Shown one piece after another: positions 34,401-44,430 of a stretch of 64,000 nucleotides of DNA. Under the pieces are notes generated by a model. It did no database searches. It was not told the origin of the DNA and was given only the letters and a program-made list of their open reading frames with translations. Source of the DNA: Cristatella mucedo (Eukaryota > Bryozoa > Phylactolaemata > Cristatellidae); NCBI GenBank assembly GCA_009760855.2, contig WPIO01000015.1, positions 2,444,001 to 2,508,000 of the forward strand. The letters are read 5' to 3'. Each line of letters opens with the position of its first letter. Positions within the stretch are counted from its first letter, which is position 1. Both the position numbers and the translations under genes were made by a program.

Positions 34401-37400
34401 AAAGCCCAGCGGATTTCGATTTTGCACATTTACCACGAAGGGTCAAGCATGAATGAACTGCACTGTCATGTCATCGATCAAGGCTTCAATCCCAGATGAT
34501 GCATAACAAAGAATAGTCTACAGTGGCAACTCACTGGAAACTCGGTAGTATCTCCTTTGTCACTTTTTTTTTAGATCTCGGATCTTACATTCAGCTCGAG
34601 CTTCAGGTTCGAGTACAAACGGCATTATGACAATCACTAGCACGTGATGCAAACAGAGTGAAAGATGTAAGTGGAAACATGACTTACATAAAGGCCATAG
34701 GAGCAAAAAGTCACACTCGTATCAAAACCTGGAGCAAATACTGCATGCTGAACTACCGAAGAATTGCCACAACTATTTACCTGTGGAGTCATAGCCTGCT
34801 GTGATGGCCCACCGACTCCCCGAACAGGCCCCTGTAAACCAGGAGCAATGCCTCCAGCCCCCAGTGGAACTCCTCGGCCAGCTGCACGACCCAGGCCGGG
34901 TCCTGGCGTTGCCCCGGGCAGTGGTACTCGAGCCACGCCTTCTTCAGCAGGTGGAGGTCCTTCCACCGTCATCGACACGAGGTTCTCGCCTCGAAGTAAC
35001 ACCAAGCCAAGAGCTCGCTTTTCGTCACGTTCACCCTGCTTGCTATTCTTGGGCTTAATTTTCCTGAATTCGTCGCAATCTCCAAGAATGAGATTCATAT
35101 GCTTGTCAAATGCTTTGAAGGTTCCTATGAACGTTCGGCCATCTTGAAGGGTACATCTCATCCTGTAGTTAATGTGCTGCAGCATCTTAGAGCTCTTTCC
35201 CGAAACCTACAGCAATGCATAAAAATGATGTGTGCATAGCAATACAAGGAAAGCAAAGCAAATGTTCAAACATTGCAAAACTGTAAAGAAACTCGCGGCT
35301 CTTGCTCACAAGTCAAGTTCTTCGTCAGCAAAGCAAGTTTAGCTAAGCAACGGTTGTTTGTTGCTGCTCCTTAAGTAAGAGCAAAGGCAACGAGTGGTCA
35401 GCATAACGATTAAATATTTCCGGAGCGGGTGTAGCACAGCTAATACGGCATCGTTTGTTCATAGACCCAGCTCACTTCCTGCTAAGGGCAGTGTCCAAAA
35501 CAAGCTAATAAACAGTCGCCAATGTATAATGTTCATATTTACGACAAATAAACACGTGTTTTGAGATCATTTCTGCTGAATCCCCCCCAAACCGTAACAT
35601 TAACCGAAAAAAACCTAAAACCTAAAAAAACAAAAAACCTAAAACCGAAACCCTAAAAAACCTCAAAGCAAAAACACTACTAGATCCGAAAACCCATAAA
35701 CCCAAGACTCACAACCCTAGGCACTACACCCAAATCTTAGACCCTAAGCTAAAAAGATACATCCAAGTGTGTTTATGTAACTTATGTAAATCTAAACAGC
35801 CTCTATTGACCACGTTTAACGGCCTGCTGTGGGCACTGTGCCCACGAAGGAAGTGAGCCAACAAACGATGGTGCATTAGCTGTGTGGTGAGAGGGCTGGC
35901 CGGACGGCAGGAGGTAGTCGCCCACCCGTGCGCTGAGAGCACTGTTGATAATGCTGCACGAGGCACCTGCTCAGCAAGCATCAGGAGCAAAAGCCAAGAG
36001 CTACATATAAAACAAAGATCTAAACATATAAAATACTAATATCTAATATACTAAAAAAAAATCTTGCACAACATTGCGATGTACAGACTCAATGGTTACA
36101 GCTAATGGCATAAGTGCAGTCTGTCGAGATTTAGGGGCACGTGACAGGATTAGCATGAAGTGACCAATAGTATAAGTTCAGGGTTAAGTTTATAAGTTGA
36201 ACTAGGAAATCGTGAACGAAGCGTGCGACCAAATAGCCATGTTGCTGCCTGTAACCACTTACCATTAAGACAACGTGAGACTGCCATTTGAGTCGTCTAA
36301 AGCATACTCAAAGCCTCGACAGCTTCGGTACACATATGGTAGCAAAAAGCCACCACCTCGTGCACAGAAAAGAATGTGAGAACCATACCCTGAGTTGGGA
36401 CAGCAGTCTAGGAAGTAGCATAGAAGTAGCAGTGAAACATAGCTATAAAGAAAATGTCCCAACCGGCAGCAAGTGAGCTCACTTACCTGGGCAAGAATTG
36501 TGGAAAGACCAGCAGATAAAAACATCTCGCCAATAGACCGAGTGAAAGAGCCAAGTAACACGACAGAGGACATGAAAGGGCTAAAACTGCTAGAGCAGCA
36601 CAACTAGGTAATAATAACAATTTTGCACAGCACCCTGAAATAACCAAAGAAACATTCTAGCCTCTTTCCATACGATACAATGCAGAGCCAAGCCTTGGCA
36701 TGTCTTGTGAGAAGGTCTGAAGAAGGGGCTAGTAGTGGCTATACACTAATGGTGCCATCATTGCTAATATTAAGGAGGTACTATTTTTTCTGACGGGCAC
36801 AGCAGAAAGTTCTGCGAGATGACAAAGCACCGTAAGAGTTGGTGAAGCCTACCAAACGTGGGATTTGCACCAATACCGTCTAACCCTACAGTATGTGCTA
36901 AAGATATGTAGTAAGTAATCATCAGCTTTACAGGTATCAGGAAACTACTGCATAACAGGGTCGCATCAGAACGCAAATGCTACCACAGATTGTAAGCTAA
37001 AGCTGTCGTGTGCATGACAGCACTTGGCTCCAAGGCAGATCGTAACACATCTACGAACTGATGGTGCTACAGTAACACAGCAACTATATGAAAACTGATA
37101 ATGCAAAGTGCTCATACAAATTATAGCTTTGTTTCCAAGCATATGAATTGCAGTTCAGAAAGTTAACACATCACGACGATTACTGACAGTGACTCGTCAC
37201 ACAGCTGGCCACGTTCTACACAAAAGCATGAGCTTTCAGAACGAACAAAACCTTGAGTACCGGCGAACAAATATCCTAGCCAATGAGATGAGACCATGAG
37301 AAATCAAATCAGCTAGGACCAATAAGCTGTTTGCACTAGTAGTAAAATAATGATGATAATAACAATAAGTCGTTTGCACAGCACCCAGAAACAACTAAAT

Positions 37401-39737
37401 CCCTACATAAGCACTTCTTTACTCGTAAAAGGTACAATGTCAAGGGTAAATAACAAGCACGGACAAGCACATGGAATAGCAAACAAGACGAAGGCCATAG
37501 CCACCACTTAGTAAGACCCCTGGATAGCATCATGCAATGAAAAATGCATGAGCAAGCACAAAAGGCATACATGAACAATACATGACAAAGTTGATCGGGG
37601 CGCAGGGAAAGCGGAGCTGAACAGATGGGTCTATAGCTGAGACTTGAATGGTGCAAAGAAAATGTAGATGCCGACCGAAGTAATTTTTCCACACTTAATG
37701 CAAGGTACGAGACGACAGGAAGCCGATGAGCAGGTGGTGTGAGAGCAGAGTACAGCGAGGAGGTCAAATAGAAACTCGCTTAAGTGTAGCAACTACACCC
37801 AGAGAACTTTTTCATGTATCAAGTCGATTCGATGCTTGATACGGAGCTCGTGCTCAGAAGTGGTGTGATGAGGCAGCTACGCCACTAACGACAGAGCAGC
37901 CGAGTCGTGCACCATTTACAGACGATTAAGGTTAGGCAAGCAGTCCTGAATAAAGGGAATTGCAGTAAATCAGACGCAGTCACAAATGTGTAGACGCGAA
38001 GTCACAAATGTGTGCACTAGTTTGCCTACCGTAATTAAAAGGTGTGAGAATAAATAAGGCTCAACCGACAGCCGAATTTACATTACAAGCTCTGGGTCGT
38101 AGCTCAGGGGTAAGGTGCTTACACTTTACGACCCAAGTAATGGGTTACAGTTCTGCAGCAGGCAATTCTTTATTGCCTACTTGGAGTAGGTTGATATTTC
38201 GTAGCTGCAGAGGAGCCTTTCCGGCTATAGTTACCTGATACAATGACCATTCAAGGATCGCCCACTCCAGGACTTAAACCTACGAACCAGGTCCCAAAGA
38301 GTGAGCACCTTACTTCCTGGGCTAAGATGAGGACAACCACAGCTTCCAATAATTAAGAATCTAGTCCACACCAGGTCTCCCTCCAAACTGTTATTTACCA
38401 GTGCCTGTGTTTGGCAAGTGTCGAGACAACATTTGTCTACTACTAAACAGCTAATTTACACATCCTTTTAACCAGATGCAATCGATAGCCACCTCTGTAC
38501 AATGGGAGCCGACCATGGTGCTATATGCCTCTTCTTCGATCAGCCGATCTTTTTCACCCACCAGCCAGCCAATTTCAGCACAAATTACACACTATATCAA
38601 AGCAACAACCTTGCAGACATGTAACAGCAACTACTAAAATAAACGAATAAGAAAGGCATTGCAACATCCTGACATAGCACGATGACAGCACGACTAGTAG
38701 TAGATGTAAGCACACAACGCAAATAGGAACATAAAAATGACACTGGGGTGCACTGTCATTAGGTGAGACTTCTATAGATGAGACTTTAATTATGCCAAGT
38801 CGATGCAGATCGTGACAGGAGTGCCAACAGCCACAAAGCGACTCAGCAGCTCGCCAAATTTGAATCACCGTAACGAGTACGGACCTATGCTAACTAATGC
38901 GAACGAATAGGCTTGGCTACGATAAGTGAGTCGATGTATTTTGCAATCAATGGGTGACAATCAAAAAAAGACCTTCAGGTGATTGTAAACTACTAAGACC
39001 ATTTAACCAAAAAAAAAAGCTTAGATGACCAACGGCACTACAAGAACAAAGAGGCTCGCCTGTCAGCTAGAAATTAATCAGGAGTAAAAACAATCCTTGG
39101 AAAGATACGCATTGCTGCAGACCGCCCTCGGAAAAGGGTATCGCTTAGAGTTCTATCGCCGTTCTAGAAGCCCTTACTGGAACCATGGCTGTTGACCGCC
39201 CCGTACTTTAAAAAGCCATATATACATGCATGTATACATTGGTGTGTGTGTGTGTACATACATATAAATACACAGGTATTCGTACATACGGGCGTTGGCG
39301 TTTGCGTAGCAACTAGCACTAGTTCATGAGCTTGCTAATATACTACCGAGGCATAATGATGACTATTACCCTAGGTTTTTATGGTAGTCTCACGCCCAGT
39401 ACACGTATGGATGGCCCTAGTTAAGGAATCAGACACGTGCTATTTCGCACGCACAGGCCGTTCAAGGTACTAGAGACGAAACTGCGGTTCGGGCCAACTT
39501 TTACAAACGGAGAATCGCAAGGTACATAAATACGAGTAAAATTTAGGAAATAAAAAATGTAGCGTACTCGATGGGCGATGGGCTTTCTAAATTGTCTCGT
39601 TGACGCACAATACAATGAATGTAGCAGCAGCCGAAACCAATCAACTGCAATACTCGTACGACGGACTGAGACCGAGGCCCACACAACTGTCATTTGAAAA
39701 ATCTGGGGACACAACCAAACTCATAAGCTCTTACCAT
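31385..39737 (-). CDS. SNRPB: Small nuclear ribonucleoprotein-associated protein B (SmB), 4 coding exons
   Basis: SmB is one of seven Sm proteins forming the ring on U1, U2, U4 and U5 snRNAs. Coding exons on the - strand are 39737-39735, 35206-34781, 33333-33081 and 31437-31385, giving 735 nt and 244 residues (human SmB/B' is 231-240). The Sm fold lies at about residues 10-82: Sm1 has RMRC.LQDGR and DKHMNLIL, and Sm2 has [12 protein letters not shown] (67-78). Then come EGPPP, the GRAAGRG arginine-glycine motif, [12 protein letters not shown] and MTPQ, all hallmarks of SmB. The tail is rich in PPGM and PGM repeats, as in the Pro/Gly/Met tail that binds WW and GYF domains. It ends GMRPRPPM rather than the vertebrate GMRPPRP. 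Exon 1 coding only ATG is an inference; the other exons are firm. Confidence 0.95.
32330..32425 (-). repeat. SINE family 2 remnant
   Basis: tttatagcacactaatagaa and caatctaagcacttcacaat resemble the SINE/LINE shared tail in reverse, followed by a degraded head. Confidence 0.4.
32490..32640 (-). repeat. SINE family 1 copy
   Basis: Reverse B-box-like aaggattcgagatcccacga with the conserved body (caataaaggatcgcccaac). Confidence 0.6.
33081..33333 (-). CDS. SNRPB: SNRPB exon 3 (Pro/Gly/Met repeat tail)
   Basis: The acceptor TTTGCAG precedes 33333. The donor GTGGGT after 33081 is chosen because it keeps the last exon in frame. The 84 codons encode repeated MRGPPP, PPGM and MPPG motifs of the SmB proline-rich tail. 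Confidence 0.93.
33840..33915 (-). mobile_element. LINE family A tail in SNRPB intron 2
   Basis: gtacttgataaagtgccctc and gagaactcaatctctttcta, oriented - and heavily truncated. The rest of intron 2 (33334-34780) has nothing else recognised. Confidence 0.65.
34781..35206 (-). CDS. SNRPB: SNRPB exon 2 (complete Sm fold and start of tail)
   Basis: The acceptor CTGTAG precedes 35206 and the donor GTAAAT follows 34781, phase 0 at both ends (142 codons). [16 protein letters not shown] to QQAMTPQ covers Sm1, Sm2 and the Arg/Gly linker. All conserved SmB landmarks are present. Confidence 0.97.
35580..35760. repeat. Degenerate telomere-like A/C tract
   Basis: Repeated cctaaaa, aaaccctaaaa and aacccataaaccc motifs occur in an A/C-biased run. 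They are too irregular to call a telomeric array. Confidence 0.5.
36600..36720 (-). mobile_element. LINE tail remnant (family C type)
   Basis: ataataacaattttgcacag and accctgaaataaccaaagaa resemble the start of the 37340 copy. Confidence 0.4.
37335..37910 (-). mobile_element. LINE 3' fragment (family C)
   Basis: AATAATGATGATAATAA end, then a tail (gcacccagaaacaactaaat) and the region matching 13393-14000. The - strand frame 37767-37336 is a decayed RT C-terminus. Confidence 0.5.
38085..38240 (+). repeat. SINE family 1 copy with a clear A box
   Basis: tcgtagctcaggggtaaggt is tRNA-like. A weakened B box (tgggttacagttctgc) and the body caattctttattgcctac follow. Confidence 0.65.
38248..38335 (-). 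repeat. SINE family 1 copy, inverted next to the previous one
   Basis: aaggatcgcccactccagga and gagcaccttacttcctgggc are the reverse of the family body and A box. It forms a head-to-head pair with 38085-38240. Confidence 0.55.
39735..39737 (-). CDS. SNRPB: SNRPB exon 1 (ATG only, inferred)
   Basis: On the - strand, ATG is followed directly by GTAAGA, a strong donor. Splicing to 35206 gives [10 protein letters not shown], close to the usual SmB start MT(V)GKSSKML. Upstream sequence is GC-rich and CpG-rich, as expected for a housekeeping promoter. Another small exon elsewhere in the 4.5-kb gap remains possible. Confidence 0.6.
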
Positions 39738-39880
39738 TTTCGTGGCTGAGAAGTACAACTAGCCACAGTAACAAGGTTTCAACCGCCCGCACCGGCGGGA
39801 AGCGCTGGAAATATGGCCGCACACCGGACCAGATTTCAACGTTACCCGCAACCCAGATTCTCGTACTCAATATTCGTGTA
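39738..39880 (-). promoter_or_regulatory. SNRPB: Probable SNRPB promoter / 5' UTR region
   Basis: This is a CpG-rich stretch (ccgcccgcaccggcggg, atggccgcacaccgg) immediately upstream of the inferred exon 1, at the edge between the CpG-poor gene block and CpG-rich flank. No TATA box is seen. The promoter call rests on position and composition. Confidence 0.4.
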
Positions 39881-40770
39881 AACAGTCTACATAATTTAAG
39901 AATAAATTAAATTTATTTAATTTTTAATACTAACTGCGACAGTCTTCTGCATGGCACCTTGGTGGGAGTCAGGCTGTCTACCGACCGCTCTTACTTCCGG
40001 AAGACTACCGACGGTTAGTGCTATCTGGGCCTCGGGCTTAGCTCCTCACCAGTTAGTCCTGGCCTACTGCTAGTGCAGCGGGATCGACGCATGATAGGAG
40101 TGCACTAACCCACAGCATATATTATCGGCTTCAGAGTGAAGGGAATCGAGTGTTAGCAAAACTAGGCGACCTGCTCGGAACTGGGCCGAGGCTGCCGCTG
40201 GCCTGGCGCGACCCCGTTATGCGCCGAGCGGGTACGGATTGCCTCCCTCCACTCCCCGGTCAGCAATTGGAAGTAGTGCCTCCTAGTGATGACTCTTTGC
40301 GAAAAGGTACAGATCGGCTGACTATCTACTCTCATTGAAGATGGATTCGCGTGCAGCGTAGCTGCCCGCCCGCTGCTCGCGAGAGTCACGTGACTCACGA
40401 GCGCCTCGCCCGCCGGGCTGGGTCCCGGGACGACTGAACCAACGTACGTGCTATCAATTTTGGCGCCATCGGAAAGAAAATTTGAGTTGGATTCGAGAAA
40501 GCTACACATACCAGGACTCGCGCTTTCCTTCCTGAGCCGCAGCGTGGCCTTCTACCTACAATACGACTTGCAATCCGTGTGACGGAGAGGCCCCCACCGC
40601 CGCGCACAAACGCTTCCTGGGCTCAAAATAAAAGTAACTTAGCAAGCGCGCTACCTACATGCGTGAAGGAGATACAGATTGTACCTCTACTGGTTGCGAC
40701 CTCGGCAGGCCTGCAACGCCTTCAATCGTAAGCTACTGGGCTGGGCTGGAGCAAGCAGCCCTGCACCACC
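39880..40770. other. Unassigned CpG-rich sequence upstream of SNRPB
   Basis: No coding exon was recognised. GC-rich from about 40150 to 40620. Confidence 0.3.
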
Positions 40771-41040
40771 TTAATAATAATAATAATAATGCGTTCGATA
40801 TAGCGCCCTCGGAGAATTCAATCTCTTTCTAGGAACTTTGCATTTACTGCAAAGGAAGCACGATCGAATGGTTAGTGGTATCATGTTCGATAAACAACAA
40901 GAATAACATGGTTAAGGGGGACATGCACAGGGTCAGCATACAAGTATGGTTAGTAGCAGCATGCACAGTTTCAGCACGCATTAGCACACAAAAAACGAAT
41001 CACAGGGACCCCCTAAATGCTGTCTTTAATCCTGAGCTGT
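40770..41040 (-). mobile_element. LINE family A 3' fragment
   Basis: (AATAAT)n, then gatatagcgccctcggagaa and the cacagggtcagcatacaagt block, ending abruptly near 41030. Confidence 0.75.
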
Positions 41041-41370
41041 CGATGGCAACTGGCCGGTAAGTCTGCGAGTAGGTGACAAAAGGTTCGCATCTTGTTACTC
41101 TTTTTGAGCTTCCTAGTACCTTGCAGTGCGTTGACAGTTTTGCTTTGGCAAAAGTTTCATCGGAAGCTGAGCTTCTGGGCTGTAGGACAGGCATAAGCCC
41201 CCCCCCCTTCCGAACATCAAAACAGAGACCTGCTTCAATGTAGTGCAGGTTTTCGCCCGTAACCGTACCTCTCCTCCGCCGAGAGCCAACCAATACCGTT
41301 CACATAGGCAGACCGTAGCTACTGTGGGGCCTCCGGGCTCAAGTAGTTCACAGGTTGACAGCTTTAGCCC

Positions 41371-41402
41371 GCCCCCCCCCCGCTGGTGCCGGGGGGGGGG
41401 GA
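41371..41402. repeat. C-run / G-run inverted pair
   Basis: A run of C is followed ten bases later by a run of G of similar length (gctggtgcc between), forming a potential C:G hairpin. Confidence 0.8.
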
Positions 41403-41464
41403 GCGGCTGAGTTGCACTGGTTGGCAGCCATTAAGAGCGGCCCCGTAGTAATCTTTTCTCTGAC

Positions 41465-41655
41465 AACAAGTAGCACTATGGTGAGCTGTGATGGCACACT
41501 AGGTAAGGCGTTTGCTTTCACGACCTCGGTCCCGAGGTCGTGGGTTCGCTTCCTTCGGTGGGCGATCCTTTATCGCTGCTGCAAGCGATGCTGATAGCCG
41601 TAAAGGCCCTTCTGTCGCTATACAAAAAAGAGGCTGTTTAATCGGCTAGGATTTA
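41465..41655 (+). repeat. SINE family 1 copy
   Basis: ggcacactaggtaaggcgtt, then cctcggtcccgaggtcgtgg, a B-box-like gggttcgcttcc, the body gggcgatcctttatcgctg and the end gaggctgtttaatc. Confidence 0.75.
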
Positions 41656-41761
41656 TTTATTATTTATTTTACTATCTCGATACACACGAGTTTATTACCG
41701 ACCACATCTGCTAAGCTCATCTGAAACATGGGCAAAGCTTATTGTAGGTTGTGAGGTTTAT

Positions 41762-42175
41762 TTGACCGAAACTAGGCGTCAACCACTGAGGCAATCCTAC
41801 AAGCCATTACTCTGCACTCACTGGATGGATGGGCTGATGTATTATTACTTAAAAAATAAAGGGTTTTCAAAAATGTGCCAAGAAGAAGCGGTGGCCACGA
41901 TGGGGCGGAGAGCCACACGTACATGTGGGAAAAATCTGCGGAATGATAGATTGAAAAATTGCTCTATTGCGAAAAATTGGAAGTTTCAAGGGGTGCCGGA
42001 GACAGCCCGTCACCCTGAAGGAATGCAAGTGAAGGAGGACATCAGGAAATGGACTGGGGGCATCATGCCGAGGGAATTTAATCGAACGAAAAGCTCGAAT
42101 TTAGACTCAAGAAACCTACTCAAGTGCCTTCTCTACACCTACATGATTAGCTATGGCATTCTTGGGTCGCTCTGA
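41762..42175 (+). CDS. Open frame of 137 codons, unknown
   Basis: The longest clean frame in this stretch, without a recognised domain, partner exons or paralogue in the window. Its Lys/Arg-rich composition and KMCQEE and KWTGG phrases gave no match from memory. It could be chance or a decayed element. Confidence 0.15.
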   Translation: MTETRRQPLRQSYKPLLCTHWMDGLMYYYLKNKGFSKMCQEEAVATMGRRATRTCGKNLRNDRLKNCSIAKNWKFQGVPETARHPEGMQVKEDIRKWTGGIMPREFNRTKSSNLDSRNLLKCLLYTYMISYGILGSL

Positions 42176-42180
42176 GCGGA

Positions 42181-42310
42181 GCCGGAACAATGACTGGCGC
42201 GTCTTAGCAATCCGGAGCAATGGCCGGAGCAATGGCCGGCGCGTCTTAGCAATCCGGAGCAATGGCCGGCGCGTCTTAGCAATCCGGAGCAATGGCCGGC
42301 GCGTCTAAGA
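42181..42310. repeat. 30-bp minisatellite
   Basis: Unit ggagcaatggccggcgcgtc + ttagcaatcc is repeated about four times, with one partial unit. Confidence 0.9.
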
Positions 42311-43154
42311 ATGCAGCAATAAAGAAGAGACAGAGCTCTCACACTCGTACCGATGCGATCGCTTTAAGCTCTTGTCCAGGTCCGCCGCTCGCGAGCACGA
42401 TCTATTTGCGTCAGAGTTTAGGACTAAGTATCGCGTATAGCTCTACCACTAACGCACATCGCACGCTATCTAATTCTCACCGATTCTCACTGGAGATGCC
42501 GTTCAAAAAAATTGTTAATGGTTCCTAACGTGAAACAGAATTGCATCCTGCTATGAATAGGGTTAGATTGCTGCTGCAAAGTGAATTCCTGGCTTTCAAA
42601 GATAGATCCGCATATGGACATTGAAATGGCAAAGAATATTCAAAACCGTGGAATGCAAATGAATGAACAGAATTAACGAACAGATTAAGGGATCCAGCTG
42701 ACGTTGACTAGATTGCGATCTCTCGCTTTGATTGGGTGCAAATATACGATCAATAACGTGCATTGTGCGGAGTGCTGCATACTTAACTAGCCGCTTACAT
42801 TCGTGGGATGTTGCATCCTCTGAAAATGGACTGCTAAAATTGAAAGAGAAAATCGGGCCCAGCAGCATGGATTCTGTAAGCTGTCGTTTTGAGGGTACCC
42901 GAAGGATCCAAAATGGCTACGCTCGCCGTGCAGGCTACCTCTCAGCTTCATAATATTATTATTATTATTATTAATATTACCTTTGCAGCAAGTGCATCAC
43001 AGTAAAAGGCGGCGAAATAGATAACTGGCGTGCGGATTCGCATACATATAAGGCGTTGTACAAAATTCCATTAAGCAGCAAGCGCACTTTTGTGGAGTGC
43101 AAGTAAAAGGCCGCCACGTGGAATAACGTATGACTGCCACTAGTCGGCAGGGAT

Positions 43155-43290
43155 GTGTGGGAGCGAGCTGGTAAAGGTGCTCGCCCCGACCAAGGTCTGC
43201 CTGAGGTCGTGGGCTCGAGCCCCGATTCATATGTGAAGCGCCTTAATATAGATTAAGTCCTCTTGTGGCGCTATACAAATGAATTAAATA
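43155..43290 (+). repeat. SINE family 2 copy
   Basis: gtaaaggtgctcgccccgac, gtgggctcgagccccga (B box) and the tail agattaagtcctcttgtgg with aaatgaatta end. Confidence 0.7.
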
Positions 43291-43985
43291 TAAAGCATTT
43301 CAGCGTTGCTGGGACTGCCAGCATCATCCTGAGATGCTGAAAAGGTCCAGCTGGAATCGGTCAAAACAGTCAACGAAGAAGGCCTGCGAGTTCAGCAAAG
43401 CGTGCTTCCGCGGCTACTGGAACGCGCTTCTGCTAACCAATCAAGTCCTGGCGTCATAGCGCGATAACAAATATCTTCACACGCGTGTTTGCGGCTGAAA
43501 AAGAATGCATTCCGTCCAACGATAGTAAACAATTTGGCGCGGTGACAGAACATGAAGCCTATATCCAATAGTTTCAAGAACGCTTAATGACGCAGCCTCC
43601 GTATCGGTCGGAGGCGGAGGTCTTGAATTGCGAAAATACTTGGGCGGATGCATTTGTTAGCCGGACTAGGTACACAATTAAGAGATATTATGCGTCAACT
43701 ATTGAAAACCTGGGAGGATTCTCAACTGCATCGGCTGCTAGCGGATGTTTGCCATTGGTTACAATGGAAAACTAGTGCCTCTACTGCTCGCGCCGCTGCG
43801 GCAGCGAAGGCAACTCACTAAGCGCAAAGTATGCGCAGGGAACTTTAGCCGAGGATTAGAAAAGTAGATTAGGAGTAACATCACAAGCAGCCAGTTTACC
43901 TGCATATGAGTTCCGAGTGGCGGCTTATGCGCGAACTGGCGGACAATTTAACCCCCCCCCCCGATGCTATTCATGTCGTTTATCA
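43290..43985. other. Unassigned
   Basis: No gene was recognised. A run of C is present at about 43952-43961. Confidence 0.3.
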
Positions 43986-44110
43986 AGCACGATACCACTC
44001 ATCACTCAAACGCGTTTCCCTTTGCAGAAAATGTAAAGCGCCTAGAAAGAGATTGAGTTCTTTGAGGGCGCTTTATCAAGTGCATAATTATTTTTATTAT
44101 TTTTGTTATT
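43985..44110 (+). mobile_element. LINE family A tail
   Basis: ccctttgcagaaaatgtaaa, agagattgagttctttgagg, cgctttatcaagtgc and an ATT-rich end. CpGs are retained. Confidence 0.75.
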
Positions 44111-44299
44111 ACAGTTGCGAGTCGCCGACGTTATCGTCTTTAATTTGGCCGACTACCGCCGTCCACTCGCTGTAAATGGGACGCGGTAAATCTTTTGAGT
44201 GACATGATTGTAGCCTCATTTGTACATCGTAAGGCAACGTTGAGGAGCTCTATGTATACTTTGACTCGCGCCTTTTGCACAACGATACAAGCGCGTAGG

Positions 44300-44430
44300 G
44301 ATACGGGTGCGATGGCTACAGGCAAACTAGGCGCATGGCACTTGCACTTCACGACCTGGGTCACCGGTCGCTTCGAGTTCTGCATTAGAGAATTTCTTAT
44401 TTTCCACTGCGACCGAGAGCGATTAAGCCG
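44300..44430 (+). repeat. Possible SINE family 1 remnant
   Basis: gcacttgcacttcacgacct, then cgcttcgagttctgc and ttcttattttccactgcgac resemble the family, with poor A and B boxes. Confidence 0.35.

Larger units (their letters stand above)
35207..39734. other. SNRPB: SNRPB intron 1 (inferred, 4.5 kb)
   Basis: It contains a telomere-like A/C-rich tract, LINE and SINE fragments (listed separately), and a TG/TA microsatellite at about 39240-39275. No other gene was recognised. Confidence 0.5.

Noticed and set aside
38085-38170. Possible functional tRNA gene
   Set aside because: It has an A box and part of a B box but no foldable cloverleaf, and the SINE body follows. It is one of many SINE copies.
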